DNA of 64,000 bases, from positions 1 through 64,000 of the forward strand of contig NZ_PYIX02000003.1 in assembly GCF_003024515.2 (NCBI RefSeq). Direction: 5' to 3'. A program made the translations under genes and the position numbers. Below, piece by piece: positions 17,220-26,909 of the stretch (position 1 is the stretch's first letter; each line of letters starts with the position of its first letter). Under the pieces are notes generated by a model. It was not told the DNA's origin. It saw nothing but the letters and a program-made list of their open reading frames with translations, and ran no database searches. This DNA is from Acinetobacter sichuanensis (GTDB lineage Bacteria; Pseudomonadota; Gammaproteobacteria; Pseudomonadales; Moraxellaceae).

Positions 17220-17294
17220 TGGCAGGGGCGGCTGGATTCGAACCAACGGATGCCGAGATCAAAACCCGGTGCCTTACCACTTGGCGACGCCCCT
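17220..17294 (-). tRNA. tRNA-Gln (TTG), copy 1 of 4
   Basis: The first tRNA in the direction of transcription. Its 5' base is only four bases from the ispE stop codon, so it is very likely cut out of an ispE-containing transcript. Sequence identical to the other copies, anticodon TTG, CCA encoded. Confidence 0.97.
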
Positions 17295-17298
17295 ATCA

Positions 17299-18126
17299 TT
17301 ACACTTTAACATGAATCAGTGGTGATTCTTTTAAACTATTAACCAAGTAAGCTTTACATGGTGAATTTTTTAAAATCTCATCAGTGATCATATGTTCAGT
17401 GACTTCAACAAAAACACAAGCACCTGTACCTGTTAACTTTGCTTTACCGAACTGATCTAAGTATTGCATCGCTTCATTTACTTCTGGATATAATTTTTGA
17501 GCGATAGGCTCAAAGTTATTTCTAAAATTAAATGAGTTTTGTTGATAGGCGCAAAATTTAGTGGGCTTTGTATCTCTTGTCAATGTTTTTTGTGAAAAAA
17601 GCAACTGAGTGCTGATAAAACAATCAGGTTTTAACACAATGTATTGTTTTTGAGCTAAGTCTATGAATGTTAAGTGTTCGCCAACTCCCTCTGCCCAAGC
17701 ATTTTTACCATGAATAAAGATGGGAACATCAGCACCTAATTTTAAGCCCAATTCAGCCAATTGTTCAATATTTAATCCGCATTGCCACAATTGATTGACG
17801 ATGAGCAGCGTTGTTGCTGCATTAGATGAGCCACCACCTAGACCCGCACCCATCGGAATATTTTTTTCAATGTTAATTTTTAAACCCGTTTGCTTTTTTG
17901 CATAAGGCTTTAAAATTTGTGTGGCTTTGTAGATTAAATTTTGTTCCAAATCGACATTGCTTAAACCATCAATTGTGATTTGAGCGTGATCTGTTTGTTG
18001 AAATTCCATCCAATCATATAAGTCGATGAGCTGAAAAATAGTTTGCAACTCATGATAACCATCAGCACGACGGCCTGTGATATGTAAAAATAAATTGAGC
18101 TTAGCAGGGGAAGGGACACGAATCAT
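17299..18126 (-). CDS. ispE: 4-diphosphocytidyl-2-C-methyl-D-erythritol kinase
   Basis: IspE is the ATP-dependent fourth step of the MEP isoprenoid pathway. The 275-residue GHMP kinase has the N-terminal SPAKLNLFLHITGRRADGYH, the ATP-binding loop PMGAGLGGGSSNAA, the DVPIF segment and the C-terminal KLTGTGACVFVE motif. Length is slightly below the usual 280-290. It follows lolB by 21 bases and is followed at once by the tRNA-Gln cluster. The order lolB-ispE-prs is conserved across gammaproteobacteria. Confidence 0.96.
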   Translation of the reverse strand: MIRVPSPAKLNLFLHITGRRADGYHELQTIFQLIDLYDWMEFQQTDHAQITIDGLSNVDLEQNLIYKATQILKPYAKKQTGLKINIEKNIPMGAGLGGGSSNAATTLLIVNQLWQCGLNIEQLAELGLKLGADVPIFIHGKNAWAEGVGEHLTFIDLAQKQYIVLKPDCFISTQLLFSQKTLTRDTKPTKFCAYQQNSFNFRNNFEPIAQKLYPEVNEAMQYLDQFGKAKLTGTGACVFVEVTEHMITDEILKNSPCKAYLVNSLKESPLIHVKV

Positions 18127-18147
18127 GAGAGCCTAAACTTATATCAA

Positions 18148-18723
18148 TTAGCGGTTTTGAATGATCATTGTAATACGATTTTCTTGTCCTGCTTCAAGCG
18201 CTTGCTTTAAAATCAACTTATTTGGCAAGTTCGCTGCATCGTTGTAGCTTAAATCAACCGTCCAACCATCTTCTTCAATTTTCATAGGGCGTTGTTGTGA
18301 GTCTTTTTGTACAATTGCCGCTGTGGTTGCAGGTTTTGCTTGTACCCAGTCAATAATATGTGTGATTGGTGCGATCCAGCCTGTTGCTCGTTCAAGTAGC
18401 TCTTCAGGCGTTTCTGCAGTAATTTCTCCAGTTTTTGAGCTGTTTAATGTCACTTCACCCGATTTGCCTTGAATAACAGTTTTGCCAATACCTAAAATTC
18501 CAGTGAGTTGAATGTCAAAATTTTCGTTATTTTGTTGCCATGTATAAAAAGCACTGCCTGATTGTTTAGGTGTTTTAACGCCAATTTTCCCTTCAAGCTG
18601 AAAATTTTGAGCTGTTTCGATCTGGGGTGGATTTTGTTGCGGCTGAACATATTGTTGACAACCCGTTAAAACAAAGACTGCCATAGTTATAGATGCAAAA
18701 GCGGTTTTAGCGATGAAGCGCAT
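18148..18723 (-). CDS. lolB: Outer membrane lipoprotein receptor LolB
   Basis: LolB takes lipoproteins from the periplasmic carrier LolA and inserts them into the outer membrane. The 191-residue precursor has a lipoprotein signal peptide with lipobox LTGC (lipidated C22). The mature part includes FQLEGKIGVKTPKQSGSAFYTW and GWIAPITHIIDWV, which match the family, including the GIKT-like strand and the Trp-rich region. It lies seven bases after the TPR gene and before ispE in one operon. Confidence 0.92.
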   Translation of the reverse strand: MRFIAKTAFASITMAVFVLTGCQQYVQPQQNPPQIETAQNFQLEGKIGVKTPKQSGSAFYTWQQNNENFDIQLTGILGIGKTVIQGKSGEVTLNSSKTGEITAETPEELLERATGWIAPITHIIDWVQAKPATTAAIVQKDSQQRPMKIEEDGWTVDLSYNDAANLPNKLILKQALEAGQENRITMIIQNR

Positions 18724-18730
18724 AAAGAAA

Positions 18731-20458
18731 TTAACTCTTATTTAAGTGTTGGGGTAACAATAACGAATCAAGTTGATGTAATTCAGCATCATTTGGATGA
18801 TTTTTTTTGAGTTGTTGTAACACTTGATTAAATTTGTCGAGAGAACCTTGCATATATAAAGATTTTGCATAACGTAATCCAATATTGATGCTGCCACTCA
18901 TCTCATAAGCTTTTTGTAAGACTCGAGATGAGGTCGTAAAATCATTTTGCAAAAAGGTAATATAGCCTAAAGTATCTAAAATAGAGGCTTGTTCTGGCGC
19001 AAAATCAAGCGCTTTTTCAGCATAACTCCGTGCTTCTTTTAGGCGGCGGTTCTGTAAGGCTAAAGTGTACGCATAAGCATTTAAATATGTTGGACTATTG
19101 GGTTCTAAAATAAGTAATTGTTTGAGTGCTTTATCTAGCTGATCTCTATTTTCATAGGGATCTAACAATAAAACTTCTGAATAAAGTAATTCTGGATCAT
19201 CGGGTAAATTATGCACTGCTTCATTGAGTAAGCGTAAGGCTGCTTTTTTATTGTTCATTTTTTTTAGAATTTCAGCTTGTGCTTGATATAAAAAACTCGC
19301 ATGTTGTGGATAATTTACACGCTCTTGCGTTAAAAAACGCAATACATCATTGAGTTTACCTTGATGGTCATAGATTGAAATGAGGTTACGCCTAGAAACG
19401 GTATATAAATTTCCATCGACTAAGCGATAATATGCTTTTGCTGTTTCAAGTTGTTGTTTGCGCTCTGCATTTACAGCAAGGTAAAAATAGGCATCATTTT
19501 GATATTTACTCGAATAGCGCAATTCGACTAAATATTGTTCAGCTAAGTCATATTGTTTAAGGTCAATCGCTGTTAAGCCACCGATAAATAATGCTTCCTC
19601 AGCATTTGGCCAAGTTTTAATAATTTTTTCGAGTTTGTCTAAAGCTTGTTCAGATTGGTTGATTTTGATCAGATAACGCACCTCAGCCAAACGAACTTCT
19701 AGGTTGTATTTATGTTTACGGCTACTGTATTCAAACCATTCTAAAGTCTGTTTTTCATCGCCTAAAGCCATCAAAAGATTGGCTTTCATGAGAATAAAGC
19801 CTGTGACTTTAGGGCGTTTTTTAAGTGCTTTATTGACTGTTGCTAAAGCAGTTTCAATTTGATTATTTTGTGCTTCAAGCCCTGCAATTAAAATGAGAAC
19901 AGAGGGATTATTTTTCTCTTTGCTTGCATATAAGGTATTGAGTAGATTGAGGCGATCTTCTTCTGATTCGGGAGTGATTCCTGCTAAAATTTGCTCTAGA
20001 TCAGCATTGGCATCAATATTTAAAATATGATCTAAGGTTTCAGCAGCAAGTTGATATTCATGTGCTTTGAGTGCGATATGAGCTAAATAAAATTTAGCTG
20101 GCACATCTTCAGGCTCTTGTACAACCCAATGTGTTGCAATATCGAGTGCTGCTTGCAAATCATGTTGCTCAATCGCAATGTCTAATGCACGTTGTTTAAT
20201 TGAAGTTGAATTATTTCGAATAGCAAGTACGGTATAGTTATGTAGTGCAGTTGGTGTATCATGATACGCTAGGGCAAATTCGGCGATCATGGTTTGTTTT
20301 AATGCTTCTGTATTATAATTTGCATGATACAATCCTCCAGCCGCTTGAAGATGAGCGCTAGAAGCCATACTACCGACAAGTAAGAATGTGGTAGAATATT
20401 GCTTAATTGTCGTGCCGTTAATTCGGCTGCTTATTTGACGCAATTTTTCTTTATCCAA
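18731..20458 (-). CDS. Tetratricopeptide-repeat protein, envelope-associated
   Basis: A 575-residue protein with a hydrophobic stretch near residues 20-40 that may be a signal sequence (ending near LQAAG), followed by TPR-like helical hairpins through most of the length. Examples are the segments around NPSVLILIAGLEAQNN, FLYQAQAEILKKMNN and ASILDTLGYITFLQ. Such proteins often sit upstream of lolB in Pseudomonas and Acinetobacter and are annotated only as TPR proteins. TPRs mediate protein contacts; a role in outer-membrane assembly is a guess from the lolB linkage. It is divergent from hemA across 62 bases. Confidence 0.88.
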   Translation of the reverse strand: MDKEKLRQISSRINGTTIKQYSTTFLLVGSMASSAHLQAAGGLYHANYNTEALKQTMIAEFALAYHDTPTALHNYTVLAIRNNSTSIKQRALDIAIEQHDLQAALDIATHWVVQEPEDVPAKFYLAHIALKAHEYQLAAETLDHILNIDANADLEQILAGITPESEEDRLNLLNTLYASKEKNNPSVLILIAGLEAQNNQIETALATVNKALKKRPKVTGFILMKANLLMALGDEKQTLEWFEYSSRKHKYNLEVRLAEVRYLIKINQSEQALDKLEKIIKTWPNAEEALFIGGLTAIDLKQYDLAEQYLVELRYSSKYQNDAYFYLAVNAERKQQLETAKAYYRLVDGNLYTVSRRNLISIYDHQGKLNDVLRFLTQERVNYPQHASFLYQAQAEILKKMNNKKAALRLLNEAVHNLPDDPELLYSEVLLLDPYENRDQLDKALKQLLILEPNSPTYLNAYAYTLALQNRRLKEARSYAEKALDFAPEQASILDTLGYITFLQNDFTTSSRVLQKAYEMSGSINIGLRYAKSLYMQGSLDKFNQVLQQLKKNHPNDAELHQLDSLLLPQHLNKS

Positions 20459-20520
20459 GTATGCTTTTTATGACACCGTTATTGCACAATAACATAAATT
20501 TAGCGAAATGATGATCTGAT

Positions 20521-21810
20521 ATGTCTTTCTTTGCATTGGGTGTCAACCATCAAACTGCTTCCGTAGAGTTACGTGAAAAAATTGCGTTTAATCCAGAGCG
20601 ATTAAGCAATTTGTTTGCAGGACAAGGTCAACATCACGAAATGAACGATATGGTGGTGGTTTCGACCTGTAACCGTACCGAAGTTTATGCCATGGCTGAA
20701 AATGCTGATATGGTATTAGATTGGCTTGCCCAATCAAATGGTATTGATGTAAAACAATTGTCAAATCATGTATATCGTTATGAAAATACAGATGCTGTTT
20801 CACATCTCATGCGTGTTGCAAGTGGTCTTGACTCTTTAATGTTGGGTGAGCCTCAAATTTTAGGTCAAGTAAAATCTGCACTTGCTTTGGCAAAAGATGC
20901 TCATATTGTTTCGCAAAATCTAAATCAAATTTTTGAATATGCATTTTATGCAGCTAAACGTGTACGCTCTGAAACTGCGGTGGGTAGTCATGCTGTTTCG
21001 ATGGGTTATGCTGTTGCTCAGCTTGCATTACAAGTATTTAGTAAACCTGAAAAACTGACTGTAATGGTGGTTGCAGCAGGTGAAATGAACAGCTTAGTGG
21101 CAAAACATTTAGCTGAAATGGGTGTTGCTAAAGTTCTTATTTGTAACCGTGGGCGAGAGCGTGCTGAAAAGTTAGCACAAGAAATTGCACATCGGGTTGA
21201 AGTTGAAATTATTCCATTTTCAGAATTAGCTGAAAATTTGCATCGAGCAGATGTCATTTCAAGTTGTACAGGTAGTTTGTATCAAGTCATTTCTTTTGCA
21301 GATGTGAAGACAGCTTTGAAAAAGCGTCGTTATCAACAAATGTTATTGGTTGATTTGGCTGTGCCACGTGATATTGATTCAAAAGTTGAAAGTTTAGATG
21401 GTGTGTATTTGTACGGGGTTGATGATTTACAATCGGTAATTGATGAAAATTTAGCACATCGTCGTCAAGCGGCGGTTGAAGCTGAAGTGATGGTCAATCA
21501 ACTCGTGATACAGTTAGTGACACAGCAAAAAATTAATGATGCAGGTGAAACAATTCATGCCTATCGTCAACAAGGTGAAAATTTAAGTCAGCTTGAACTA
21601 CAAGATGCGTTGCAACGTATTCAAACAGGCGAAAATACGGAACAGGTTTTAAAAGATTTTCAACATCGTCTGACACAAAAACTTTTACATCCTACTTCAA
21701 TTTTGCTACGCAATGCTGCTAAAGATGAAGACCCTTCACATTTTGAATGGTTGAAAGAAAATATTCAGGATATTTTTGCTAATGGTCGTAAGGTGAAGTT
21801 GAAGCCTTGA
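20521..21810 (+). CDS. hemA: Glutamyl-tRNA reductase
   Basis: HemA reduces glutamyl-tRNA to glutamate-1-semialdehyde, the first committed step of tetrapyrrole synthesis by the C5 pathway. The 429-residue protein has the N-terminal [14 protein letters not shown], the catalytic C50 in [10 protein letters not shown], the [14 protein letters not shown] block and an NADPH-binding domain with [15 protein letters not shown] followed by the ICNR segment. Length is standard. It is divergent from the TPR-lolB operon, as hemA and lolB are in many gammaproteobacteria. Confidence 0.97.
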   Translation: MSFFALGVNHQTASVELREKIAFNPERLSNLFAGQGQHHEMNDMVVVSTCNRTEVYAMAENADMVLDWLAQSNGIDVKQLSNHVYRYENTDAVSHLMRVASGLDSLMLGEPQILGQVKSALALAKDAHIVSQNLNQIFEYAFYAAKRVRSETAVGSHAVSMGYAVAQLALQVFSKPEKLTVMVVAAGEMNSLVAKHLAEMGVAKVLICNRGRERAEKLAQEIAHRVEVEIIPFSELAENLHRADVISSCTGSLYQVISFADVKTALKKRRYQQMLLVDLAVPRDIDSKVESLDGVYLYGVDDLQSVIDENLAHRRQAAVEAEVMVNQLVIQLVTQQKINDAGETIHAYRQQGENLSQLELQDALQRIQTGENTEQVLKDFQHRLTQKLLHPTSILLRNAAKDEDPSHFEWLKENIQDIFANGRKVKLKP

Positions 21811-21840
21811 TCTTAAATATATTTGATAAAATATGTGAAT

Positions 21841-21872
21841 AAAAAAGACCGATCTTTTGATCGGTTTTATTT
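21841..21872. terminator. Bidirectional terminator between hemA and dnaG
   Basis: ACCGATC (21848-21854) pairs with GATCGGT (21859-21865) across a TTTT loop, flanked by A- and T-runs. It serves the convergent hemA and dnaG genes. Confidence 0.8.
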
Positions 21873-21877
21873 TTAGA

Positions 21878-23770
21878 TTAACTATGCACCAATTTTAAAC
21901 TAATTTTCTTGGTGAGTTCATTGAGTTGTCGACGTAAATTTCGCATTTCAATGAGCGAAGAAGGAGATTTGAGCTTTTGTTTAACATATTTCTCTTGTAA
22001 GGCGAGAGAATAATCTGAGGCGAGTTTATCTGCCATTTCTGGTGAATCAGTTAAAGCTTGAATATTTGTACGTTGTATAATTTCTGAAAGTTGCAAATGA
22101 TAGGCACTACATGCGCCTAAAATATAATAGGTTGCAAGTTCTTGATCATCAGGTAAGTCATCAAAAATCACATCAAAGATCGTTAGAATTTGTGCAATAA
22201 AATCATTGGGTTGAATAAAAGCACGTAACACTTCAAAATGAATATAGAGAAAAGGATGCTGCATTAAAATTGCAATAGCAAATTCTTCATTACCTGTATT
22301 TTGCGCAAAAGATAAAGTTGCGTCTAAGCTGACTTGAGGTTGCCATTTTTTGTTAAATCCAAGCTTTTCACGGAAGAACTGACGTAATAAATAGCGATAT
22401 GAACCTTGTTTAGGCAGCAGTTCAATCAATTGATTGAGTTCAGCCATGACCTGACTTTTACCTTCAGGTGTTGTAATTTCATAGTTTTGGCTGAGAAGTG
22501 CAAACAAAAAGTCTGAAAGTAAAGGCGCGTTTTGCCATAAGCGATGGAAACTTTCTACGCCTTCTTTGCGGATCAGAGAATCTGGGTCATGCTCTTTAGG
22601 TAGGACAAAAAACTTAAGTTCTCGTCCGTCATTAAGTAAGGGTAAAGCAATTTCTAGTGTTCGACGAGCTGCTTTTTGACCTGCGATATCACCATCAAAA
22701 GCAATTGTGATTTGATTATTTTGTTTAAATAAAATTCCCAGATGGTCTGCATTACTTGCAGTACCTAGCGTAGCAACAGCGCCTGAAATGCCATATTGTT
22801 GTAAGGCAATGACGTCCATGTAGCCTTCAACCATGAGCCAGTTTTGAGCACGTTCTTTACGACCTTCATATAAACCATAAAGTAGCTGATTTTTATGGAA
22901 TACTTCAGAGTCAGGCGAGTTGATATATTTAGGTTTAATATCATCATTGAGCGCACGACCACCAAAGCCAACCACACGACCTTTACTGTCTCGAATAGGA
23001 AAAATTACACGATCACGGAGTAAGTCAAAGTCACGACCATTATCACTGGTGCGAATTAAACCCAGCAATCTTAAGCCTTCAATATCTTGTGGGAAGGCTT
23101 TTTCTAAATGTTGCCAATCTTCAGGTGCATAGCCCAAACGCCAATATTGGATTGTATTTTTACCTAAGCCCCGATGTTTAAAATACTGTTGAGCACTTTG
23201 ACTTGAAGGCAGTTGTTTTTCATAAAATTGCGCTACATTTTCTAAAAGATCATACAAATTCCCTTCTTGTGGAATTTGTTGATCACTCATCATATTAAAC
23301 TGAGTTGGATCAAAATCTTCAGGGTCAGGATATTGGCTGAATGCTTCAAAAGGATCAATTTCAGGTGCAATATCGTTTTGGTTTAGATCAGGTGTTTTAG
23401 ATGGTGCAGTAAAATTAGGCGCTGTTGATGGTTTTGCAGCTTCACGCTTATAAGATATTTTTTTATTGTCTTGATTATCTTTAGGTAGCTCAATACCTGT
23501 TTGATTGGCTAAGTCTTTCATCACATCAACAAAGTTGCGATGATCAATATCCATTAAAAAACGGATCGCATTACCGTTCGCTTGACAGCCAAAACAATGA
23601 AAATATTGTTTATCACGATAGACATGAAAGGAGGGCGATTTTTCCTGATGAAAAGGGCAGCAACCTGAATAAGTACGTCCTGTCTTTTTCAATTTCACAC
23701 GTTGACCAATCAGATCGACAATATCAGTTCGATCTAAAATTTGATCAATCGTGTGTTGAGGAATTGCCAT
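21878..23770 (-). CDS. dnaG: DNA primase
   Basis: DnaG makes RNA primers for the replication fork. The 630-residue protein has the CHC2 zinc finger near the N-terminus (GCCPFHQEKSPSF, then HCFGCQANGNAI), an Asp/Pro-rich linker (about 100-165), the RNA polymerase and Toprim core with the MVEGYMDVIAL and IAFDGDIAGQKAA motifs, and a C-terminal helical DnaB-binding domain. It is not flanked by rpsU and rpoD here, unlike the classical macromolecular synthesis operon of enterics. It is monocistronic and convergent with hemA. Confidence 0.96.
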   Translation of the reverse strand: MAIPQHTIDQILDRTDIVDLIGQRVKLKKTGRTYSGCCPFHQEKSPSFHVYRDKQYFHCFGCQANGNAIRFLMDIDHRNFVDVMKDLANQTGIELPKDNQDNKKISYKREAAKPSTAPNFTAPSKTPDLNQNDIAPEIDPFEAFSQYPDPEDFDPTQFNMMSDQQIPQEGNLYDLLENVAQFYEKQLPSSQSAQQYFKHRGLGKNTIQYWRLGYAPEDWQHLEKAFPQDIEGLRLLGLIRTSDNGRDFDLLRDRVIFPIRDSKGRVVGFGGRALNDDIKPKYINSPDSEVFHKNQLLYGLYEGRKERAQNWLMVEGYMDVIALQQYGISGAVATLGTASNADHLGILFKQNNQITIAFDGDIAGQKAARRTLEIALPLLNDGRELKFFVLPKEHDPDSLIRKEGVESFHRLWQNAPLLSDFLFALLSQNYEITTPEGKSQVMAELNQLIELLPKQGSYRYLLRQFFREKLGFNKKWQPQVSLDATLSFAQNTGNEEFAIAILMQHPFLYIHFEVLRAFIQPNDFIAQILTIFDVIFDDLPDDQELATYYILGACSAYHLQLSEIIQRTNIQALTDSPEMADKLASDYSLALQEKYVKQKLKSPSSLIEMRNLRRQLNELTKKISLKLVHS

Positions 23771-23865
23771 AGGTCAAAGCCAAATATACATCTAAAAAGA
23801 AGCGGGTCGATAAGTTTAGCTTAGATTTAGCAAGGCGTATATGCGTATTGAATTTGCTTACACAT

Positions 23866-23896
23866 AAAAAAGGCAGAATTTAATTCTGCCTTTTGT
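23866..23896 (-). terminator. Terminator of bamD
   Basis: AAAAGGCAGAATT and AATTCTGCCTTTT (23868-23894) form a long stem with T-runs on both ends, placed about 25 bases beyond the bamD stop. Confidence 0.8.
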
Positions 23897-23918
23897 ATAT
23901 TGATATAAATGTGCGAAC

Positions 23919-24983
23919 TTATTGTTCAGCTTGTTTTGGTTCTACAGGTGTTTGTTGAGTACGTTGGCGGTCATACAAACTTTCATCTGCACGTGCAGGT
24001 TCAGAAGAAACTTCACGGTCTGGACGGTCAAGTAAACCAAAAGTTGCACGATTTAGCCAACTTGCTTGATTGTCATTTTTTTCTTTGGCACTAGATTCAG
24101 TACTTTCAACAACACCACGTGTTTTTTCACCACGCCCCAAGATCCCTAAAGTTGCACGGTTCAGGAAACTTCCTTCTTTACGTGCAGCGCGTAAATTAAC
24201 TTCACCATTTGATTTAATAAGGTTTGGATAGTTGAGTTTCAGGAGTTCAACATATTGTTGAGAGGTTGCTTTGTCACCGAGTTTGTCATAACCATATGCC
24301 ATTGTTGCAAGTGCTTCAGGAATCTGAGGAGTCTGCGGATAATGCTCAATTACCCATTGTGAACGTTCAACAGCAGCTAAATAAGCTTTACGTTTGACAT
24401 TAAAACGCGCTGCATTCATTTCACTTTCAGCAAGTTCTTGTCCAATAAATTTCATACGTTGTGCTGCATCAACGGCATATTGGCTGCTTGGGAAACGACG
24501 AATGAAGTCAACAAAGTTTTGATAAGCGACTTTTAAATATCCAATATCACGATGCGATTGCTTTAATGACGTATAACGCATAATGCCATCGTAGTTTTGT
24601 TCCATATTTGCCACGCCACGCACATAGTAAGCATAATCTACATTTGGATGCTGTGGATTTAGGCGAATAAAACGATCTGCTTGAGCAATTGTTGCTTCAT
24701 AATCTTTTTGTTTAAATTTGGTATAAATCAGCTCTAACTGAGATTGTTGCGAATATTGTCCAGTTGGATAATAGGTATCGATTGCTTGTAATGATTTTTC
24801 AGCATCACCGTATTGTCCTTTATCTAAGGCTTTCATCGCTTTGTCGTAGTAGCTTTGCTCGCTTGACTTAGGACCAGTATCAACGATATCTTTTTTACTC
24901 GGATTGCTGCTACAGCCTACAAATACCGTTGCTATGCTCAAAGATAATGCGAGCATTGTAACTTTATAACGTGGTAGCGACAT
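23919..24983 (-). CDS. bamD: Outer membrane protein assembly factor BamD
   Basis: BamD is the essential TPR lipoprotein of the BAM complex that folds beta-barrels into the outer membrane. The precursor has a lipobox ending in C24 (TVFVGC). Residues about 40-245 are TPR hairpins, with YYDKAMKALDKGQYGDAEKS, QSQLELIYTKFKQKDY and YAYYVRGVANMEQ as in the family. The protein is 354 residues, about 100 longer than the E. coli protein. The extra C-terminal part contains two copies of a motif, FLNRATLGILGRGEK and WLNRATFGLLDRPDR, and ends in a Gln/Glu/Pro-rich tail. It is divergent from rluD, the same arrangement as in E. coli. Confidence 0.95.
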   Translation of the reverse strand: MSLPRYKVTMLALSLSIATVFVGCSSNPSKKDIVDTGPKSSEQSYYDKAMKALDKGQYGDAEKSLQAIDTYYPTGQYSQQSQLELIYTKFKQKDYEATIAQADRFIRLNPQHPNVDYAYYVRGVANMEQNYDGIMRYTSLKQSHRDIGYLKVAYQNFVDFIRRFPSSQYAVDAAQRMKFIGQELAESEMNAARFNVKRKAYLAAVERSQWVIEHYPQTPQIPEALATMAYGYDKLGDKATSQQYVELLKLNYPNLIKSNGEVNLRAARKEGSFLNRATLGILGRGEKTRGVVESTESSAKEKNDNQASWLNRATFGLLDRPDREVSSEPARADESLYDRQRTQQTPVEPKQAEQ

Positions 24984-25054
24984 AAAAATTCCTCTGTTTA
25001 TACGGGCAATAGGCTACAATTGCGCTATTAAACCACTTTTGTCCGAATGAGCAA

Positions 25055-26107
25055 ATGACTTCAGCACAATCTTCTAATTCTAATTTCTCAGAAAATGATT
25101 TCAATTTACTTGAAGATTCTGAGGATGCAGATAATCATACTTCAGCCACAACTGCAACACGTTTATCGTTGCAATTTCAATTGGATGACGGTTACTTAGG
25201 GCAACGTATCGACCAAGTCGCAGCGACTGTTTGGAATGAGTTTTCGCGTGAAAAACTCAAGCAGTGGATGAAGGATGGTCATTTGTTGGTAAATGGTAAC
25301 ATTGTTAAGCCAAAGTACAAATGTGAAGGTAATGAGCTTCTTACTTTAGAGGTTGAATTAGCAGCACAAACTTCAGCACAACCTGAAAATATTCCTCTTA
25401 ATATTGTATATGAAGATGATGATATTTTAGTGATTAATAAACCAGTAGGTCTGGTTGTTCATCCGGGTGCGGGTAATCCAACAGGAACTTTGGTGAATGC
25501 TTTATTGCATCATTTCCCAAAATCAGCAGAATTAACACGAGCAGGCTTAGTCCATCGTATTGATAAAGACACCAGTGGCTTACTGGTTGTTGCAAAAAAT
25601 TTAGAAGCTCAATTTGCCTTAAGTAAGCAGTTAGCAAAAAAATCTGTTTACCGAATTTATGATTTGATTTGTTATGGCAATATCATCGCAGGTGGCACGA
25701 TTGATGAGCCAATTAAGCGTCATCCTGTTGATCGTATTAAAATGGCGATTTTACCAGGTGGGCGTGATGCTGTGACACATTATAATGTCAAAGAGCGTTT
25801 CCAAAACTTTACCCGTGTACAAGCGCAACTAGAAACAGGTCGTACACATCAGATTCGTGTGCATTTTTCTTATATTGGTTATCCTTTAGTGGGTGATCCT
25901 GTTTATATGAGTCGCGTTAAAGTGCCTGCGGGGGCATCTGAAACTTTGATTAATACATTACGTGGTTTTAAACGCCAAGCGTTACATGCTGCAAAATTGG
26001 GTCTTATTCATCCTCGTACCAAAGAAGAGATGATGTTCGAAGCACCTTGGTCGGAAGATTTTGCACAGTTGGTTGATGTTTTACGCACTGAAAATAAAGC
26101 GTATTAA
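25055..26107 (+). CDS. rluD: 23S rRNA pseudouridine synthase D
   Basis: RluD makes pseudouridines in helix 69 of 23S rRNA (1911/1915/1917 in E. coli). The 350-residue protein has an N-terminal acidic tail (about 1-45), an S4 RNA-binding domain (about 48-110) and the catalytic domain with GLVHRIDKDTSGLLVVAK, which carries the catalytic Asp, then ETGRTHQIRVHF. It is divergent from bamD and followed by pgeF, which matches the conserved bamD|rluD-pgeF arrangement. Confidence 0.96.
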   Translation: MTSAQSSNSNFSENDFNLLEDSEDADNHTSATTATRLSLQFQLDDGYLGQRIDQVAATVWNEFSREKLKQWMKDGHLLVNGNIVKPKYKCEGNELLTLEVELAAQTSAQPENIPLNIVYEDDDILVINKPVGLVVHPGAGNPTGTLVNALLHHFPKSAELTRAGLVHRIDKDTSGLLVVAKNLEAQFALSKQLAKKSVYRIYDLICYGNIIAGGTIDEPIKRHPVDRIKMAILPGGRDAVTHYNVKERFQNFTRVQAQLETGRTHQIRVHFSYIGYPLVGDPVYMSRVKVPAGASETLINTLRGFKRQALHAAKLGLIHPRTKEEMMFEAPWSEDFAQLVDVLRTENKAY

Positions 26108-26129
26108 TGTAGAAATAAAGGAGAATCAC

Positions 26130-26870
26130 ATGCAATTTGTTCAAGGATTACCACAAGGCGTCTTTGTTGGACAAACTCAAATACAACATCCGCAAGCTTT
26201 ACCCTCAAAGCAAGCTGAACTTGCAGGTTTTAACTTGGCATTGCATGTGAATGATGACCCGAAACGTGTGCAACAACATCGTATGATTTTATTGGATGAA
26301 TTTTCACAATATGCGGTGAATAAAATCACATGGATGACTCAAACGCACAGCACGATTTGCCATACAGTAAATGACAAAATTGAATTACAGGCACTCGAAG
26401 GGGATGGTCTAGTAACTCAAACTAAAGGTCATGCATTAATGATGATGACGGCTGATTGTTTGCCTGTGGTTTTAGGAAATGCACACGGCACAGAAGTTGC
26501 TAACCTACATGCAGGATGGCGTGGGCTAGCAGGTGGTATTATTGAAAATACAATTCAAGAAATGCAAACACAACCGACTTGGGCATGGCTTGGAGCCGCA
26601 ATTAGTCAACCTTGTTTTGAGGTTGGTGCAGAAGTAAAAGCAGCTTTTTGTGCGAAATATCCTGAATTAGAGCAAGCTTTTCAAGCGGGTCAGCAAACAG
26701 GTAAATATTATGCTGATCTTTATCATATTGCCCGATTCATTCTCAAATTAAAGGGTGTAGATTTGATTTTAGGTGGAGAGCAGTGTTCATATTTACAGCA
26801 GAAAGATTTTTATTCATATCGTAGAAATGCAAAGACAGGACGTATGGCGACATTCGTCTTTATGCAGTAA
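26130..26870 (+). CDS. pgeF: Peptidoglycan editing factor PgeF (YfiH/laccase-domain family)
   Basis: Members of this Cu-oxidase_4 family act as purine nucleoside phosphorylases or deaminases in some species and remove wrongly built peptidoglycan precursors in E. coli. The 246-residue product has the zinc-ligand motifs WMTQTHST, MMTADCLPVVL and VANLHAGWRGLAGGI, and GAAISQPCFEVG. The start at 26130 has AGGAG upstream; an in-frame ATG at 26061 would overlap rluD. It follows rluD by 22 bases and is likely cotranscribed. Confidence 0.93.
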   Translation: MQFVQGLPQGVFVGQTQIQHPQALPSKQAELAGFNLALHVNDDPKRVQQHRMILLDEFSQYAVNKITWMTQTHSTICHTVNDKIELQALEGDGLVTQTKGHALMMMTADCLPVVLGNAHGTEVANLHAGWRGLAGGIIENTIQEMQTQPTWAWLGAAISQPCFEVGAEVKAAFCAKYPELEQAFQAGQQTGKYYADLYHIARFILKLKGVDLILGGEQCSYLQQKDFYSYRRNAKTGRMATFVFMQ

Positions 26871-26909
26871 TTCATGTAAACTTGAGTAAATTTGTTTGTT
26901 TTAATTGAT

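Noticed and set aside
16541..17325. Open frames with repeated [13 protein letters not shown] peptides around the tRNA-Gln cluster
   Set aside because: They are translations of the complement of the tRNA-Gln genes, a common false gene call.
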